A stretch of 64,000 nucleotides of DNA. It comes from an uncultured Verrucomicrobiota bacterium. Lineage in GTDB: Bacteria > Verrucomicrobiota > Verrucomicrobiia > Opitutales > Seribacteraceae. This document shows, piece by piece, positions 45,047 to 54,841 of this stretch; positions within the stretch are counted from its first letter, which is position 1, and each line of letters starts with the position of its first letter. The stretch covers positions 21,990 to 85,989 of the forward strand of contig CACMZN010000004.1 in NCBI GenBank assembly GCA_902618175.1, read 5' to 3'. The notes beneath the pieces are model-generated. The model ran no database searches. It worked only from the letters and a program-made list of their open reading frames with translations, and had not been told where the DNA came from. A program made the position numbers and the translations under genes.

Positions 45047-46141
45047 TCCATTGGTCAGCAACGCGTGCAAGCCTGCACCCGTCAAAGCAGACAGGATCGC
45101 AAGTATGGTGACTGCGTGTCGATTGTTCCATCTCGTGAGTTTTTCCCAACCTGAATAGGAATAAACGGAGACCGCTTCACCGTGTCGGAATCTCTTTAGA
45201 TCTTCGACAAAGGACATAAGTTCCTGGTATCGATGGCTTTTTCTTTTTCGAAGAGCATTCATGCATATCGCTTGCAAATCTTTCGGAATGTTTTTTTCAG
45301 GTGCCGCTTCTCTGGGAAGAGGGAAAGGTTTTTCGAGAATCTTCTCCTTGATTTCAAAAACATCCGATCCTTCGACGAGAGGTTTCAAGGTCAAGATTTC
45401 AAAGAGCATCATTCCCAGTGAAAAGACGTCCGAACGATGATCGATTTGCGGAGAACCACTCGCCATTTCGGGGGACATGTACATAGGTGTTCCGTAATGC
45501 CTGCCGGTCGGAGTCAGTTTGAGGTCGGAAAGCGGAGGCTCTTCGGGAATTTTTTTTTGTGAAAGACTTTTGTTTCCTAAAACTTTCGCCAAGCCCCAGT
45601 CCAAAACATACACTTCACCAAATTCTCCGACGATGACATTGGCAGGTTTTAAGTCTCGATGAATTACTCCCAAGTCATGAGCGTACGCGACCGTTTGCCC
45701 TACCTGAATCAGAATGTCAACCATTCTAGGAAGAGGAAACTTGTCCACCACTTCGGGAACCTCTTGAGCCAGATCAAAAAGGATTTTTCTCAAATCCCTT
45801 CCCTCCACTTTTTTCATGGTGAAAAAAAGGTTGCCTTCCCTGTCCCGTCCGAGTTCGTAAACCGGCAAAGTTCCAGGATGTTGAATGTTTGCGGTTACCC
45901 TTGCCTCGCGGACGAAGCGTCTGCTCTCGATCTCGGAATCACGCAAGTCGGCATGAAGCGATTTGAATGCGACGTTTCTCGAAAGATTCTGATCATGGGT
46001 AGAGAAGATCTTAGCTGTTCCACCCTTAGCCATAGGCTGCAATTCATCGTATTTGAGGGAACCGCTTTTCCAAGAAGTGGGCAATTCATGATCGGTCGTC
46101 TCTTGGCTGAGTTCAGTTTTTTCTTTTTCCTTTCTTATCAT
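45044..46141 (-). CDS. Membrane-anchored Ser/Thr protein kinase
   Basis: 365 residues. The kinase domain (about 32-320) has a glycine-rich loop MAKGGTAKIFSTHD, the ATP lysine Lys60 in NVAFKSL, catalytic HRDLKPANVIV (Asp163), DWG instead of DFG (181-183, common in bacterial kinases of this type), a GTPMYMSPE activation-loop end and DHRSDVFSLGMMLFEILTLK. A single membrane helix near residue 343-362 (HAVTILAILSALTGAGLHAL) and a few residues outside end the protein, so there is no sensor domain of its own. Adjacent candidates for partners are the convergent CNBD-TM-coiled-coil protein and trhO. Targets are unknown. Confidence 0.94.
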   Translation of the reverse strand: MIRKEKEKTELSQETTDHELPTSWKSGSLKYDELQPMAKGGTAKIFSTHDQNLSRNVAFKSLHADLRDSEIESRRFVREARVTANIQHPGTLPVYELGRDREGNLFFTMKKVEGRDLRKILFDLAQEVPEVVDKFPLPRMVDILIQVGQTVAYAHDLGVIHRDLKPANVIVGEFGEVYVLDWGLAKVLGNKSLSQKKIPEEPPLSDLKLTPTGRHYGTPMYMSPEMASGSPQIDHRSDVFSLGMMLFEILTLKPLVEGSDVFEIKEKILEKPFPLPREAAPEKNIPKDLQAICMNALRKRKSHRYQELMSFVEDLKRFRHGEAVSVYSYSGWEKLTRWNNRHAVTILAILSALTGAGLHALLTNG

Positions 46142-46203
46142 TGCAAGAAAAATTCAAAGTTGAGTCTAATTTTAATTTCGGACAAATGCAGTGGTTTGAT
46201 CCT

Positions 46204-47127
46204 TCAGATCGATTCGGGCATTTTCAGGCCTATGTGCGAAGTGTTTCTTCTCCTTGCCAATACGACTTGTTTGTTTCTCTCCCGCAAACCGGTTCTTTTT
46301 TCGCTGGTTAATGAATCGAAGCAATGAGGACACGATACCCCCTCTTCATATTTCGATGATGAGAGATCTTGGGTCTTCAGAGGCAAGCGACATCCAAAGC
46401 AGAGTCTGGCTTCCCCTTCAACAAGTCCATGCGTTACTGAGACGCGATGATCGAAAAGGAAACACTCTCCATGCCACTTGCTTTTCTCCGGACTTATCTT
46501 ATGCAAATAATTCAGGATCCCTCCCCTGAGATGATACACCTCCTCAAAACCATTTCGCAATAGATGAGAAGATGCTTTTTCGCACCGAATTCCACCAGTG
46601 CAGAACATGGCCACTTTAGTTTTTTTATGATTCTTGAGTGATTTTTCCACAAATGCAGGCCATTCTCGGAAGCTCTTGGTTTTCGGATTTTGGGCACCTG
46701 TGAACGTACCAAGAGCAATCTCATAATCATTTCGCGTGTCTATGAGCACAATCTCCGGATCGGAAGTCAAGGAATTCCACTCCTCCGGTTCGATGTGCTG
46801 ACCAACCAATTCACTGGGTTTGACCGAAGGGTCCCCAAGGGTGACGATTTCTCTACGCAAGTTTACCTTCAGTCGATAAAAAGTCGTACGGTCTGAGATG
46901 CTCTCGCTGTAATTCATCTTCGTGAAACGAGAATCCTTTCTTATCCATGAGAGAAAAACTTCGATTTCTTGAGTAGTTCCGGAAATGGTCGCATTGATTC
47001 CTTCCCGGGCAAGAACGATGGTACCCACAATGTTGTTCTTTTCCCCAATTTTGATCAAATGAGGTTTCCATTCTTCGAAGTCGGGTAAATCCGCAAATTG
47101 ATAAAAAGTTAGAATGGTTTGCTTCAC
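46204..47127 (-). CDS. trhO: TrhO, tRNA uridine-34 oxygenase (rhodanese-like)
   Basis: 307 residues, standard for this family. An N-terminal acylphosphatase-like domain (FYQFADLPDFEEWKPHLIKI, GTIVLAREGINATISGT) precedes the rhodanese domain: VLIDTRNDYEIALGTFTGAQ, then the active-site loop MFCTGGIRCEKASSHLLRNG. The C-terminal cysteine-rich part (RLCFGCRLPL and GVSCPHC) probably binds zinc. TrhO makes 5-hydroxyuridine at position 34 of tRNA using oxygen. It sits 63 bases upstream of the kinase gene on the same strand and may be co-transcribed with it. Confidence 0.95.
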   Translation of the reverse strand: MKQTILTFYQFADLPDFEEWKPHLIKIGEKNNIVGTIVLAREGINATISGTTQEIEVFLSWIRKDSRFTKMNYSESISDRTTFYRLKVNLRREIVTLGDPSVKPSELVGQHIEPEEWNSLTSDPEIVLIDTRNDYEIALGTFTGAQNPKTKSFREWPAFVEKSLKNHKKTKVAMFCTGGIRCEKASSHLLRNGFEEVYHLRGGILNYLHKISPEKSKWHGECFLFDHRVSVTHGLVEGEARLCFGCRLPLKTQDLSSSKYEEGVSCPHCFDSLTSEKRTGLRERNKQVVLARRRNTSHIGLKMPESI

Positions 47128-47162
47128 AAGAATTTTGAAAATTTCCGATGCAAATGACGAGT

Positions 47163-48191
47163 CTACTCATCCACCTCGATGATTGCCTTCAAGTTACCGT
47201 TCTCAGCCCGAGTCGTTTCAACGAATTTCTCTGCAACTTCTCCAAACTTGATGTGTTGTGTAATCCACGGCTCCGTGTTGATGATGCCTCTTTCAATCAA
47301 TTCTATGATGCGGGGAAAATCTCCGGGCAAGGCATTTCTGGAAGCGAGCAAGCTGACTTCTCTACGATGAAGACTTGGATGCGGAAAAGAAATCTCACTG
47401 GTGGTTATGCCGACGTAGACCAGACGGCCAGTGTGCGCGACATACTCCAAGGCCCCTGACATGGAGCCAGAATTACCAGTTGCATCGGTTACCAAGTCGT
47501 AGAAATTACCATCCGTGATTTCCTTGATTTTTTCTTTTTCCGATCCATCTCCCCGAAAATGAATAAGGTTGTGGATCCCATAATTTCGTCGACAAAATTC
47601 CAATCTTTCCTCGGACATGTCCATCACCGAAAGCGAAGTTTGAGTAAGACGATTAAATTCCAGAGTTGCCAGACCGATTGGACCTGCGCCGATCACCAAA
47701 GTATGTTCACCCGCCTTCGGGTTTCCCCGGTCGGAAGCGTGACATCCAATCGCTAAAGTTTCAACCAGCGCCAACTGCTCAAAAGAGAGTTGTTCCGATG
47801 GATGAAGCTTGTCGGCTCGAATCAAAGATCTTTCGCACAGTCCGCCGTTGGTCATCACCCCGAAGACCTTAAGATTTTCACAACAATTGCCACGTTCTTT
47901 GTCACAGGCATAACATTCACCGCAATTCAAATAGGGTTCGACCGAGCAACGGTCTCCAATCTTCAGGTTCATCACGCCCTCTCCAAGAGCTAATACTTCA
48001 ACCCCTAATTCATGTCCTGGAATTCGGGGATAGTCAAAAAAGGGAAACCGACCGAAATAGCAACTCACGTCAGTCCCGCAAATTCCCATTCGAGAAGTTC
48101 TGATCAAGGCTTCACCAGGTCCGGGTTCGTTAGGTTCGGGAATCTCTTGAAGAAGAAAGTTCTTGGGAGCAGTCAATTGCCAGGCTTTCAT
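47163..48191 (-). CDS. Zinc-dependent alcohol/polyol dehydrogenase (MDR family)
   Basis: 342 residues. The catalytic zinc site lies in GICGTDVSCYFGRFPFFDYP and RIPGHELGVEV, with the structural zinc cluster in CGECYACDKERGNCCENL (four cysteines present). The NAD(P) fold has VIGAGPIGLATLEFNRLTQT. The protein is a class III-type MDR enzyme similar to sorbitol, galactitol-phosphate or threonine dehydrogenases, and its substrate is not settled by sequence alone. Neighbours are trhO and an SGNH hydrolase on the same strand. It may serve sugar-derivative catabolism in keeping with the isomerase and oxidoreductases nearby (inference). Confidence 0.92.
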   Translation of the reverse strand: MKAWQLTAPKNFLLQEIPEPNEPGPGEALIRTSRMGICGTDVSCYFGRFPFFDYPRIPGHELGVEVLALGEGVMNLKIGDRCSVEPYLNCGECYACDKERGNCCENLKVFGVMTNGGLCERSLIRADKLHPSEQLSFEQLALVETLAIGCHASDRGNPKAGEHTLVIGAGPIGLATLEFNRLTQTSLSVMDMSEERLEFCRRNYGIHNLIHFRGDGSEKEKIKEITDGNFYDLVTDATGNSGSMSGALEYVAHTGRLVYVGITTSEISFPHPSLHRREVSLLASRNALPGDFPRIIELIERGIINTEPWITQHIKFGEVAEKFVETTRAENGNLKAIIEVDE

Positions 48192-48231
48192 GAATATTTT
48201 GCAAGGGATTCAAGTTTGTTGAAGATATTCT

Positions 48232-48993
48232 TCATCCTGTTGTCTTTTGGATCCAATAATGCGCCATGAGAGAAGCACCGTGAGGAGTGGGATGTACTCC
48301 ATCCCCTGCCCAATGCTCAGGGGAAGCGTGCTTGATCGCTTGGTCAAATAGTTTTTGAAAGTCCACAAAAACCGCATCGAATTCAAGGGCCAACTTCTGA
48401 ACGACTGCTTGATATTCTCTGAATTGGGGAAACCACTCGTCAGTGACCACCCCGCAATTCAGGACAAAGGGTTCGCAGATGATCAAACGAATCTTGGGTA
48501 AGGCTAGGAGGGTGTCTTCAAGCAAGGATCGATAATCAACTTCGAAAGTTTCGACATTTCCTTCGTATCGACCATTCAGGCCATGCCAGAAGTCATTCAC
48601 CCCTATCAAAATGCTTAGAATGTCAGGCTTCAAGGCGATGCAGTCCTTTTTCCAACGCTGCGCCAATTGATGTACTTTGTTTCCTGAAATTCCACGGTTA
48701 TGGAAGGAAAGATTCGAATTTGGATTTTCAATCAATAGGCTTGCCGCTGCCATCCACGCATAACCTTTTCCAAAGGAACGTTGCTTATTGGGTTCAGGTT
48801 TCTTCTTGTTTCTTCCAGCATCTGTAATTGAATCTCCTTGTAAAAGAATGGTTGCTCCGTCAAAGAGAACCGGACGACTCTTTTGATTCGGCATCTTTTG
48901 TTTTTGGGCCTTTGCTCCAGGTATGGTTGAGAAAGAGGCAAGAACTGCGGATCCGAGAATTTCACGTCTGGAAAGATAGTTTGAATTAACCAT
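48232..48993 (-). CDS. Tat-exported SGNH/GDSL hydrolase
   Basis: 253 residues. An N-terminal twin-arginine signal (LSRREILGSAVLASFSTIPG) is followed by the four SGNH blocks: LLQGDSITDAG with the nucleophile serine, NRGISGNKVHQLAQRWKKD with the glycine block, SILIGVNDFWHGLNGRYEG with the asparagine, and GDGVHPTPHGASLMAHYWIQ with the aspartate-histidine pair. Such enzymes deacetylate or hydrolyse esters of polysaccharides, which suits the sulfatases in this window (inference). It is on the same strand as the alcohol dehydrogenase, 40 bases upstream of it. Confidence 0.93.
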   Translation of the reverse strand: MVNSNYLSRREILGSAVLASFSTIPGAKAQKQKMPNQKSRPVLFDGATILLQGDSITDAGRNKKKPEPNKQRSFGKGYAWMAAASLLIENPNSNLSFHNRGISGNKVHQLAQRWKKDCIALKPDILSILIGVNDFWHGLNGRYEGNVETFEVDYRSLLEDTLLALPKIRLIICEPFVLNCGVVTDEWFPQFREYQAVVQKLALEFDAVFVDFQKLFDQAIKHASPEHWAGDGVHPTPHGASLMAHYWIQKTTG

Positions 48994-49085
48994 AGAAGTG
49001 ATCGAAAGGAATTACCCGGGGAGAGCAATTCGTAAATTCACATTGGCCCTTGCCCACATTCAACCAAAACCTATTTTATAAGGAA

Positions 49086-49550
49086 ATGACAGCCGAAGAT
49101 AAAATCAGGGAGTTAAAATTGGTTCTCCCTCCTGTTCCGGCTCCGGCAGGTTTGTACGAACCTATCCTTGTTGATGGTTCTCTCGCTTACGTTTCAGGTC
49201 ATTTGCCCATACTTTCCGATGGAACTATGCTGAAAGGAAAGATAGGAACGGATCTTACGTTGGAGGATGGGATTTCTTCGGCTAGACAGGCTGGACTCAA
49301 CATATTGGCAACCTTGCGGCACAAGCTGGGCAACCTTGATCGAGTGTCGAGAATTGTTAAAATATTGGGGATGGTCAGTGCGGATTCAGATTTCGCTCAA
49401 CATCCTCATGTGATCAATGGATGCAGTGAACTCTTCAAGCAAATTTGGGGAGAACAAAACGGAGTCGGAGTGAGAAGCGCATTCGGAGTTTCCGGATTGC
49501 CTGGCAATGCATGCGTTGAAATAGAAGGAATCTTTAAGATCAAACAGTGA
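49086..49550 (+). CDS. RidA family (YjgF-like) protein
   Basis: The ATG at 49086 gives about 154 residues; an upstream TTG at 49050 would add 12. The RidA fold is clear: LPPVPAPAGLYEPILVDGSL, AYVSGHLPILSDG, ARQAGLNILATLRHKLGNLD and then VGVRSAFGVSGLPGNACVEI with the RSAFGV..LP..a.VEIE end. The length and the SGLPGN sequence fit the longer RidA subfamily (YjgH/DUF1248-like). RidA proteins hydrolyse reactive enamine/imine intermediates. A downstream YdcF-type gene overlaps its stop (GTGA), indicating coupling. Confidence 0.9.
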   Translation: MTAEDKIRELKLVLPPVPAPAGLYEPILVDGSLAYVSGHLPILSDGTMLKGKIGTDLTLEDGISSARQAGLNILATLRHKLGNLDRVSRIVKILGMVSADSDFAQHPHVINGCSELFKQIWGEQNGVGVRSAFGVSGLPGNACVEIEGIFKIKQ

Positions 49551-50200
49551 AAGTTGTAGCAAAATTGCTCTGGTTGTTCGGTGGCTTTGCTCTGCTTCTG
49601 GGTTTAATTTTAATATTGCACAAACAAATTTTTTCGGCCTATGCCAATTTTTTCCATCTTCATACGGCTCAAAAGGGGGCGGATGCTTTGATCTGCTTGT
49701 CTGGAAATCGAGAAACAAGAAATCCGGAAACCTTGCGTCTCTGGCATCAAGGATATGCCCCTTTACTCTTTGTGACGGAGGAAAAACCAAAGAATAAAAG
49801 ATTTGCAGGTATAGAACTCAGTCATCTGGATTTTGCAAATGAAATAGCGAACAGGATGAAGTTGCAAGCTGAATGGAAACGGTTGCCTTCCACTACTGGA
49901 GGAGCCACCTCCACTTTTGACGAAGCTCAAGATTCCCTGGCAATGGCTAAGAAAATGCAGTGGAAGAGAATCATCATCGTTACCGACGAATTCCATACCC
50001 GTCGAGCCTTGCTTGGATTTGAACGAGTTTTCCAAGACAGTGGAATTGAAGTGCAGGTGGCAGGGGCAGCCAATGAAATCTTTGACTCGGGAAACTGGTG
50101 GAAATCAGACCTTGGAATCCTAGCTTATTTGAATGAAGCAATCAAATATCCCGTTTATCTCATATGGCGCCAAGAACCCACTCTGGTACGGAACGATTGA
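49547..50200 (+). CDS. YdcF/DUF218 family membrane-anchored protein
   Basis: 217 residues from a GTG that overlaps the RidA stop codon. One membrane helix (LWLFGGFALLLGLILILHK, about 8-26) leads to the DUF218 fold: ADALICLSGNRETRNPETLR, PLLFVTEEKP, TFDEAQDSLAMAKKMQWKRI and IIVTDEFHTRRALLGFERVF. This is the SanA/YdcF type (DxxvvLGG, TxxEA, SxxyHxxRa), thought to act in cell envelope metabolism; the first motif is altered (CLSGN). Function not known here. It ends 10 bases before a convergent gene. Confidence 0.85.
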   Translation: MKVVAKLLWLFGGFALLLGLILILHKQIFSAYANFFHLHTAQKGADALICLSGNRETRNPETLRLWHQGYAPLLFVTEEKPKNKRFAGIELSHLDFANEIANRMKLQAEWKRLPSTTGGATSTFDEAQDSLAMAKKMQWKRIIIVTDEFHTRRALLGFERVFQDSGIEVQVAGAANEIFDSGNWWKSDLGILAYLNEAIKYPVYLIWRQEPTLVRND

Positions 50201-50210
50201 ATCCTGCCAT

Positions 50211-51614
50211 TCAAACTTTGACTGGAACCACATAGGGTGGTCGGTAGGCACGAGTGAGCAGTCGGTTTGCCTCCTCGTCGTCTCTTATGGTTTCCGTGTT
50301 TGAATCGAAGTGAAGCGTTCGTCCGACAATGTAATTTGTTTCCTGCAGTTTGAGTCCGTTTTCTTTCAAATGATCCTGCATGCGTTCGAAATATTCATAT
50401 GCTTTCCGGTTCCCTCCAAATGACTTTTTCTTTTTGTTGAACTTGGTTTTTTTGCCTAGACGATAGGAAAGGTTGGCCAGATGGCACAAGCCGCTGGAAA
50501 CATGTCCCTCGAAAACATGAGCATCCAAATCCTCTTCTCTACGATTGCGAACCGCTTGAATGAAATTTTCGAAAACGTCGACCTCTCCTCGAGCCGCCAG
50601 GGGATCCTTGATTCCCTTGATTCCATGACTTATTGTCTTTTTTTGTTTTGCATCCTTGTTGAAGAAAACGTGATTGGAAACACCAAGGTTGGTTTTTCCC
50701 GCAAGACCACGCACGTCAAAAACAAGTAAACAGTGCCCGTAGTCGAAAATGGCTAATTGGGTGTTTGCGGTTTCACCTTGGTCGTCGTATCCGAAACGTC
50801 CTCCGAGCGAAAAAGCGCTCTTGGGCCAAACTGCTCCCGGAATCATCCATCGGGCGATGTCCATTTGATGAACTCCTTGGTTTCCAATGTCTCCGTTTCC
50901 GTAATTCCAAAACCAATGCCAGTTGTAATGAACAAGATTTTCGTGATATTCTTGTTTGGTCGCCGGGCCTGTCCACAAATCATAATTCAAGTCCGGGGGT
51001 GGTAACTTGGCTTCCTTGTAACCTATGGATTCTCTCCTTTTGTGACATGTGCCCAAGGCAACTTCCAGCTTTCCATGTTTTCCAGAAGCAATCTCGTTGG
51101 CCAATTGCGACCACTTGCCGAGAGAACGGTTTTGAGTTCCATGCTGAACAATGCGCTTATATTTTTTGGCAGCTTCCACGAGCTTGCGGCCCTCAAAAAG
51201 ATTGTGGCTCAGGGGCTTTTCGACGAAAACGTCCTTGCCTGCCTGACAAGACCATATGGACATCAAACTATGCCAATGGTTGGGTGTTGCGATGGAAATG
51301 ACGTCCACTTCCTTATTGTCCAGGACCTCTCGGACATCTTGTACGCACTGGGGCGTATTCTTGAATTTGTCGTCAACGAATTTACTGCGCGCCTTGTGGA
51401 GCCTGGCATCCGGATCGACTAAATGAGAAACGACGACGTTCCTCTGCCTGCCATGACCACCCATATGAGCCGTTCCTCTTGCTTTGATTCCACAGACAGC
51501 AACATTGATTCGTTCATTTGCACCGATGATTTTACCTGAGGACTTGGTTCCACTGATCGCAAAGGTGGAAAAGAAAGTCGATTGCGCTAGGAATTTTCTT
51601 CTTGTTTGATTCAT
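50211..51614 (-). CDS. Tat-exported Gfo/Idh/MocA family oxidoreductase
   Basis: 467 residues. The N-terminus MNQTRRKFLAQSTFFSTFAI is a twin-arginine signal. The NAD(P) fold begins INVAVCGIKARGTAHMGGHG; DVISIATPNHWHSLMSIWSC, DVFVEKPLSHNLFEGRKLVE and VQHGTQNRSLGKWSQLANEI are the family motifs, EKPL being the diagnostic lysine-proline. The C-terminal domain includes WHWFWNYGNGDIGNQGVHQM and DIARWMIPGAVWPKSAFSLG. This secreted subset is abundant in planctomycetes and verrucomicrobia and acts on sugars; the substrate is not known here. It converges on the YdcF gene. Confidence 0.94.
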   Translation of the reverse strand: MNQTRRKFLAQSTFFSTFAISGTKSSGKIIGANERINVAVCGIKARGTAHMGGHGRQRNVVVSHLVDPDARLHKARSKFVDDKFKNTPQCVQDVREVLDNKEVDVISIATPNHWHSLMSIWSCQAGKDVFVEKPLSHNLFEGRKLVEAAKKYKRIVQHGTQNRSLGKWSQLANEIASGKHGKLEVALGTCHKRRESIGYKEAKLPPPDLNYDLWTGPATKQEYHENLVHYNWHWFWNYGNGDIGNQGVHQMDIARWMIPGAVWPKSAFSLGGRFGYDDQGETANTQLAIFDYGHCLLVFDVRGLAGKTNLGVSNHVFFNKDAKQKKTISHGIKGIKDPLAARGEVDVFENFIQAVRNRREEDLDAHVFEGHVSSGLCHLANLSYRLGKKTKFNKKKKSFGGNRKAYEYFERMQDHLKENGLKLQETNYIVGRTLHFDSNTETIRDDEEANRLLTRAYRPPYVVPVKV

Positions 51615-51813
51615 AATTCAAGGGTTCTGTCAGGGTGATTTTCTTGGAAAAATGGAAGAAAAGGCAGATAAATCATCCAAAATGAAAAACATCTACTCAT
51701 TTAGAAATCAAGTGGTTTGTAAGACCAAAAAACCACATACATGATAAAAAAAACAATTTTAAGATACCAGCGGACAATGATGATCACACATACTTGGAAT
51801 GTGAAATGGATTT

Positions 51814-52584
51814 CTAGAATTGATAGGATAGACCGGCGCTGACTACGGGCCATAAACGAAAAGCGTCCAGTTCTTCTTTCAATTCACCCTCCTCGATTTG
51901 AGCATTTTTCTCAATTTCCAAACGTTTGGACAAAGGAGGTCGGAAGGAGAGATACCTTATGTCTAGGGCGACTTCCGGACTGCCTGTATAGATGAGTCCA
52001 ACATCCACGACGAATCCCCAATTTTTGTCTTTTCCAAAAGTGGAATCCCAACCTAAACCTATGTATGGGGCAACCGCATTGTGGGTTACGTCAAGGTTCA
52101 TTCCAGTTATTTCATTGGAATCATAACTGACTCCGTTGAGTTCAAAGGAACCTCTGTTTAGGGCATTTCCGTCGATGCCGTTTGCGTTAAATATAATTCC
52201 ACCGCTCAGTCGTAATGGAGTGCGGTTGAAGTGCCAATCAGTTATGATGGCAAAATTACTCAAGGTGAAATCCAAATCATAGTCATTGCCGCTTCGTTCA
52301 CCATTTTTTTCCCATGTAAAAACACTATATCCAAATCGTATTCCAAAATTCGGCCTGATTCCCTGCGCCATTTCCAAACCAATCCCAAGAGAACCAATGC
52401 GTGGTGAAATTCGAAACCCAAGATAGTAGTCCTTTTCACCTTTAGGTTCGATCACTTGGGATTGCTTCGGATAAACGAAGGTTTTTTTGGATTTTGCCAA
52501 CGAACCAAGCGGAATGGGGGAGAAAATTTCACCGCTCAGGCAGATCGCAGTGCAGCAAAACAGAAAAAAGGAGATGGTTTTCAT
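51814..52584 (-). CDS. Outer-membrane beta-barrel protein
   Basis: 256 residues with a signal peptide (MKTISFFLFCCTAICLSGEI). The mature part alternates polar and hydrophobic residues in strands of about 10: YYLGFRISPRIGSLGIGLEM, NFGIRFGYSVFTWEKNG, DYDLDFTLSNFAIITDWHFN, VAPYIGLGWDS and WGFVVDVGLIYTGSP, and it ends VSAGLSYQF with the terminal phenylalanine typical of outer-membrane proteins. The pattern suggests an 8-12 strand barrel of the OmpW/MipA size class, but I cannot name the family. It stands alone between the symporter block and the Gfo/Idh gene. Confidence 0.7.
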   Translation of the reverse strand: MKTISFFLFCCTAICLSGEIFSPIPLGSLAKSKKTFVYPKQSQVIEPKGEKDYYLGFRISPRIGSLGIGLEMAQGIRPNFGIRFGYSVFTWEKNGERSGNDYDLDFTLSNFAIITDWHFNRTPLRLSGGIIFNANGIDGNALNRGSFELNGVSYDSNEITGMNLDVTHNAVAPYIGLGWDSTFGKDKNWGFVVDVGLIYTGSPEVALDIRYLSFRPPLSKRLEIEKNAQIEEGELKEELDAFRLWPVVSAGLSYQF

Positions 52585-52799
52585 ACAATTTTGAGGTGAG
52601 ATCCGAACTTTTTCTGAAGAGGTGGATTTAAGGTCTTTACTTTTGAGTTACAATGATTCCCCTTTTCTTTTTGGCAAGGCTTTAGAATTCATCATGGTTC
52701 ATTTGATGAAGAAAAATGAACTGAAACACACTCGGTTGCATTCCTTTTGCCTGTAATAAAGACTTGAGAATGCTCCAAGCATATGCTTGCAGTTACGTC

Positions 52800-54578
52800 C
52801 TAGTGATGAATGGCGTCTCCGGTTCCCTTGGGAATCCGAATGTCTTCGACCATAGTTTGCACATGGGCAGGAGGAGGGGGAGTGATTGAGCTTACCAGAT
52901 AGGAAATTACAAAATTGATCAACATCCCAACGAAACCGATGCCTTCAGGGGAAATATTGAGCCAGTATTCCTTGCTTTCGGTTAAAAACTGGAAGTATAT
53001 GATGTAACTTAAGGTGAATCCAATTCCGCAAACCATGCCGGCCATGGCTCCTTCCTTGTTGATTCTCTTCGAGAAGATTCCCATGATCAAAGCGGGGAAA
53101 AAGGATGAAGCGGCCAAGCCAAAGGCAAAGGCAACGGTTTTTGCAACGAAGCTGGAGGGTGGATTGATCCCGAAATAAGCTGCGATCACCAAGGCTCCGA
53201 AGGAAGCCATTCGGGCGAATCGCATTTCCTGCTTGTCGGTGAGGTCGGGCTTGATGATTTTTTTCATCAGATCGTGAGAGACGGATGTGGATAGTACGAG
53301 CAGCAAACCTGCAGCTGTGGAAAGAGCTGCCGCCACACATCCGGCCATCACCAAAGCAATTACCCACTTAGGCAAATTAGCCATTTCAGGGTTTGCCAAG
53401 ACAATGATGTCCTTGTCGTAATAGACTTCGTTTTGCGAAGTGGAGACAATTTCATTAGCAACGGGGCGAGGTCCATGCTTTATTCGTTTCGAGTCTACGT
53501 ACTTGGGTTTGCCTAGGAATACGTTTCCTGCTCGATATTGCATGATTTCATCTTGATTCTTATCGACCCATGCAATCATTCCCTGATTTTCCCAATTTTT
53601 GAACCAATCTGGAGCCGCTTGGTAGGTTTTCTGGTTGATTTCTTCAATGAAATTGGCTCTGGCAAACATACCCAATGCAGGGGCAGTCAGGTAGATCACA
53701 GCGATGAAGCCCAAAGTCCAATAAGCTGATTTTCTTACCGCCTTCACGCTTTTTACAGTAAAGAAACGAACAATAACGTGAGGGAGTCCGGCGGTTCCAA
53801 CCATCAAGGCTGCAGTTATGCAGAACAAATCGAGTTTGTTATCCGAACCAGCTGTGTATTCCTTGAATCCAAGATCAAGAGAGATACGATTGATTTTTTC
53901 AATGAGTGGAACGGTATGCTCCGAACCTTCCTTCAGGTAATTTCCAACCAGACCGAACTGAGGAATTACATTCCCAGTGATGATCATGGAAATGAACACC
54001 ACCGGAATGGTGTAGGCGAATACCATCACGCAATATTGAGCAACCTGGGTATAGGTGATTCCTTTCATGCCTCCCAGTCCGGCATAGAAGAAAACAATCC
54101 CACCACCGATCAGGACGCCCATCCAGATTTCAATGTCGAAAAGCCTCGAAAATACGATTCCTACCCCTCTCATCTGACCCATGATGTAGGTCATGCAGAT
54201 GAATATCGCGCAGACGACGGCAACCAGTCTGGCTGAATTGGAATAAAAGCGGTCTCCCACAAAGTCGGGCACCGTGGCTTTTCCGAACTTGCGCAGGTAG
54301 GGAACCATCAAGGTTGTGAGCAGGACGAATCCTCCGGTCCATCCCATTAAAAACTTGGAAGCCCCATATCCCGCAGCGGCAATTCCTCCTGCCATGGAAA
54401 TAAAGGTTGCGGCCGACATCCAGTCCGCCGCAGTGGCCATGCCGTTTGCAAAAGGGGAGACACTTCCTCCGGCAGTGTAATATTCCTTGGTGGATGCAGC
54501 CCTGGACCACAGGGCAATCCCAATGTAAACGGCAAAGGTGAGACCGATGAAAATGAAATTCCAAAGGGTTTGTTCCAT
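52800..54578 (-). CDS. Sodium:solute symporter (SSS family, VC_2705-like)
   Basis: 592 residues with 13 or 14 membrane helices. The order is typical of SSS transporters: [59 protein letters not shown] and [20 protein letters not shown], then [21 protein letters not shown] hydrophilic stretch of about 85 residues (near 305-390) and the [20 protein letters not shown] helix are shared with ActP/VC_2705 subfamily members, which take up acetate or other small organic acids with sodium. The small DUF4212 gene ends in its start codon (TGATG), the usual partner arrangement. Confidence 0.93.
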   Translation of the reverse strand: MEQTLWNFIFIGLTFAVYIGIALWSRAASTKEYYTAGGSVSPFANGMATAADWMSAATFISMAGGIAAAGYGASKFLMGWTGGFVLLTTLMVPYLRKFGKATVPDFVGDRFYSNSARLVAVVCAIFICMTYIMGQMRGVGIVFSRLFDIEIWMGVLIGGGIVFFYAGLGGMKGITYTQVAQYCVMVFAYTIPVVFISMIITGNVIPQFGLVGNYLKEGSEHTVPLIEKINRISLDLGFKEYTAGSDNKLDLFCITAALMVGTAGLPHVIVRFFTVKSVKAVRKSAYWTLGFIAVIYLTAPALGMFARANFIEEINQKTYQAAPDWFKNWENQGMIAWVDKNQDEIMQYRAGNVFLGKPKYVDSKRIKHGPRPVANEIVSTSQNEVYYDKDIIVLANPEMANLPKWVIALVMAGCVAAALSTAAGLLLVLSTSVSHDLMKKIIKPDLTDKQEMRFARMASFGALVIAAYFGINPPSSFVAKTVAFAFGLAASSFFPALIMGIFSKRINKEGAMAGMVCGIGFTLSYIIYFQFLTESKEYWLNISPEGIGFVGMLINFVISYLVSSITPPPPAHVQTMVEDIRIPKGTGDAIHH

Positions 54579-54841
54579 CAGTCTTCCTTTTCCGAGAATC
54601 CATACTTTTCATCCAGCTTGTTCATTTTCCTTGCGTAGATGATCAGTAGGGTGACAAAGCATAGAATCGACCCTTGTTGAGCCATCCAAAATCCAAGAGG
54701 AGCATGTCCTATTTGGAATTGATCCAACGAATCCTTGAAAATGATTCCTGCTCCAAAGGAGACTGAAAACCAAACCAGCAGAATTTTGGTTACCAGGGAA
54801 AGACTTTCCTTCCAATAAGATGAATTCTTTTGCTCACTCAT
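54578..54841 (-). CDS. DUF4212 small subunit of the sodium:solute symporter
   Basis: 87 residues from the ATG at 54841 ([20 protein letters not shown]); an upstream start at 54883 adds 14 residues of no family value. Two membrane helices ([20 protein letters not shown] region and [20 protein letters not shown]) with the [10 protein letters not shown] motif identify DUF4212. The stop and the transporter start share the sequence TGATG, so the two are translated together and probably form one complex. Confidence 0.93.
   Translation of the reverse strand: MSEQKNSSYWKESLSLVTKILLVWFSVSFGAGIIFKDSLDQFQIGHAPLGFWMAQQGSILCFVTLLIIYARKMNKLDEKYGFSEKED

Noticed and set aside
45659..46327. Plus-strand open frame of 222 codons
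   Set aside because: It lies opposite the kinase and trhO genes, which have full motif sets; its product has no recognisable pattern.
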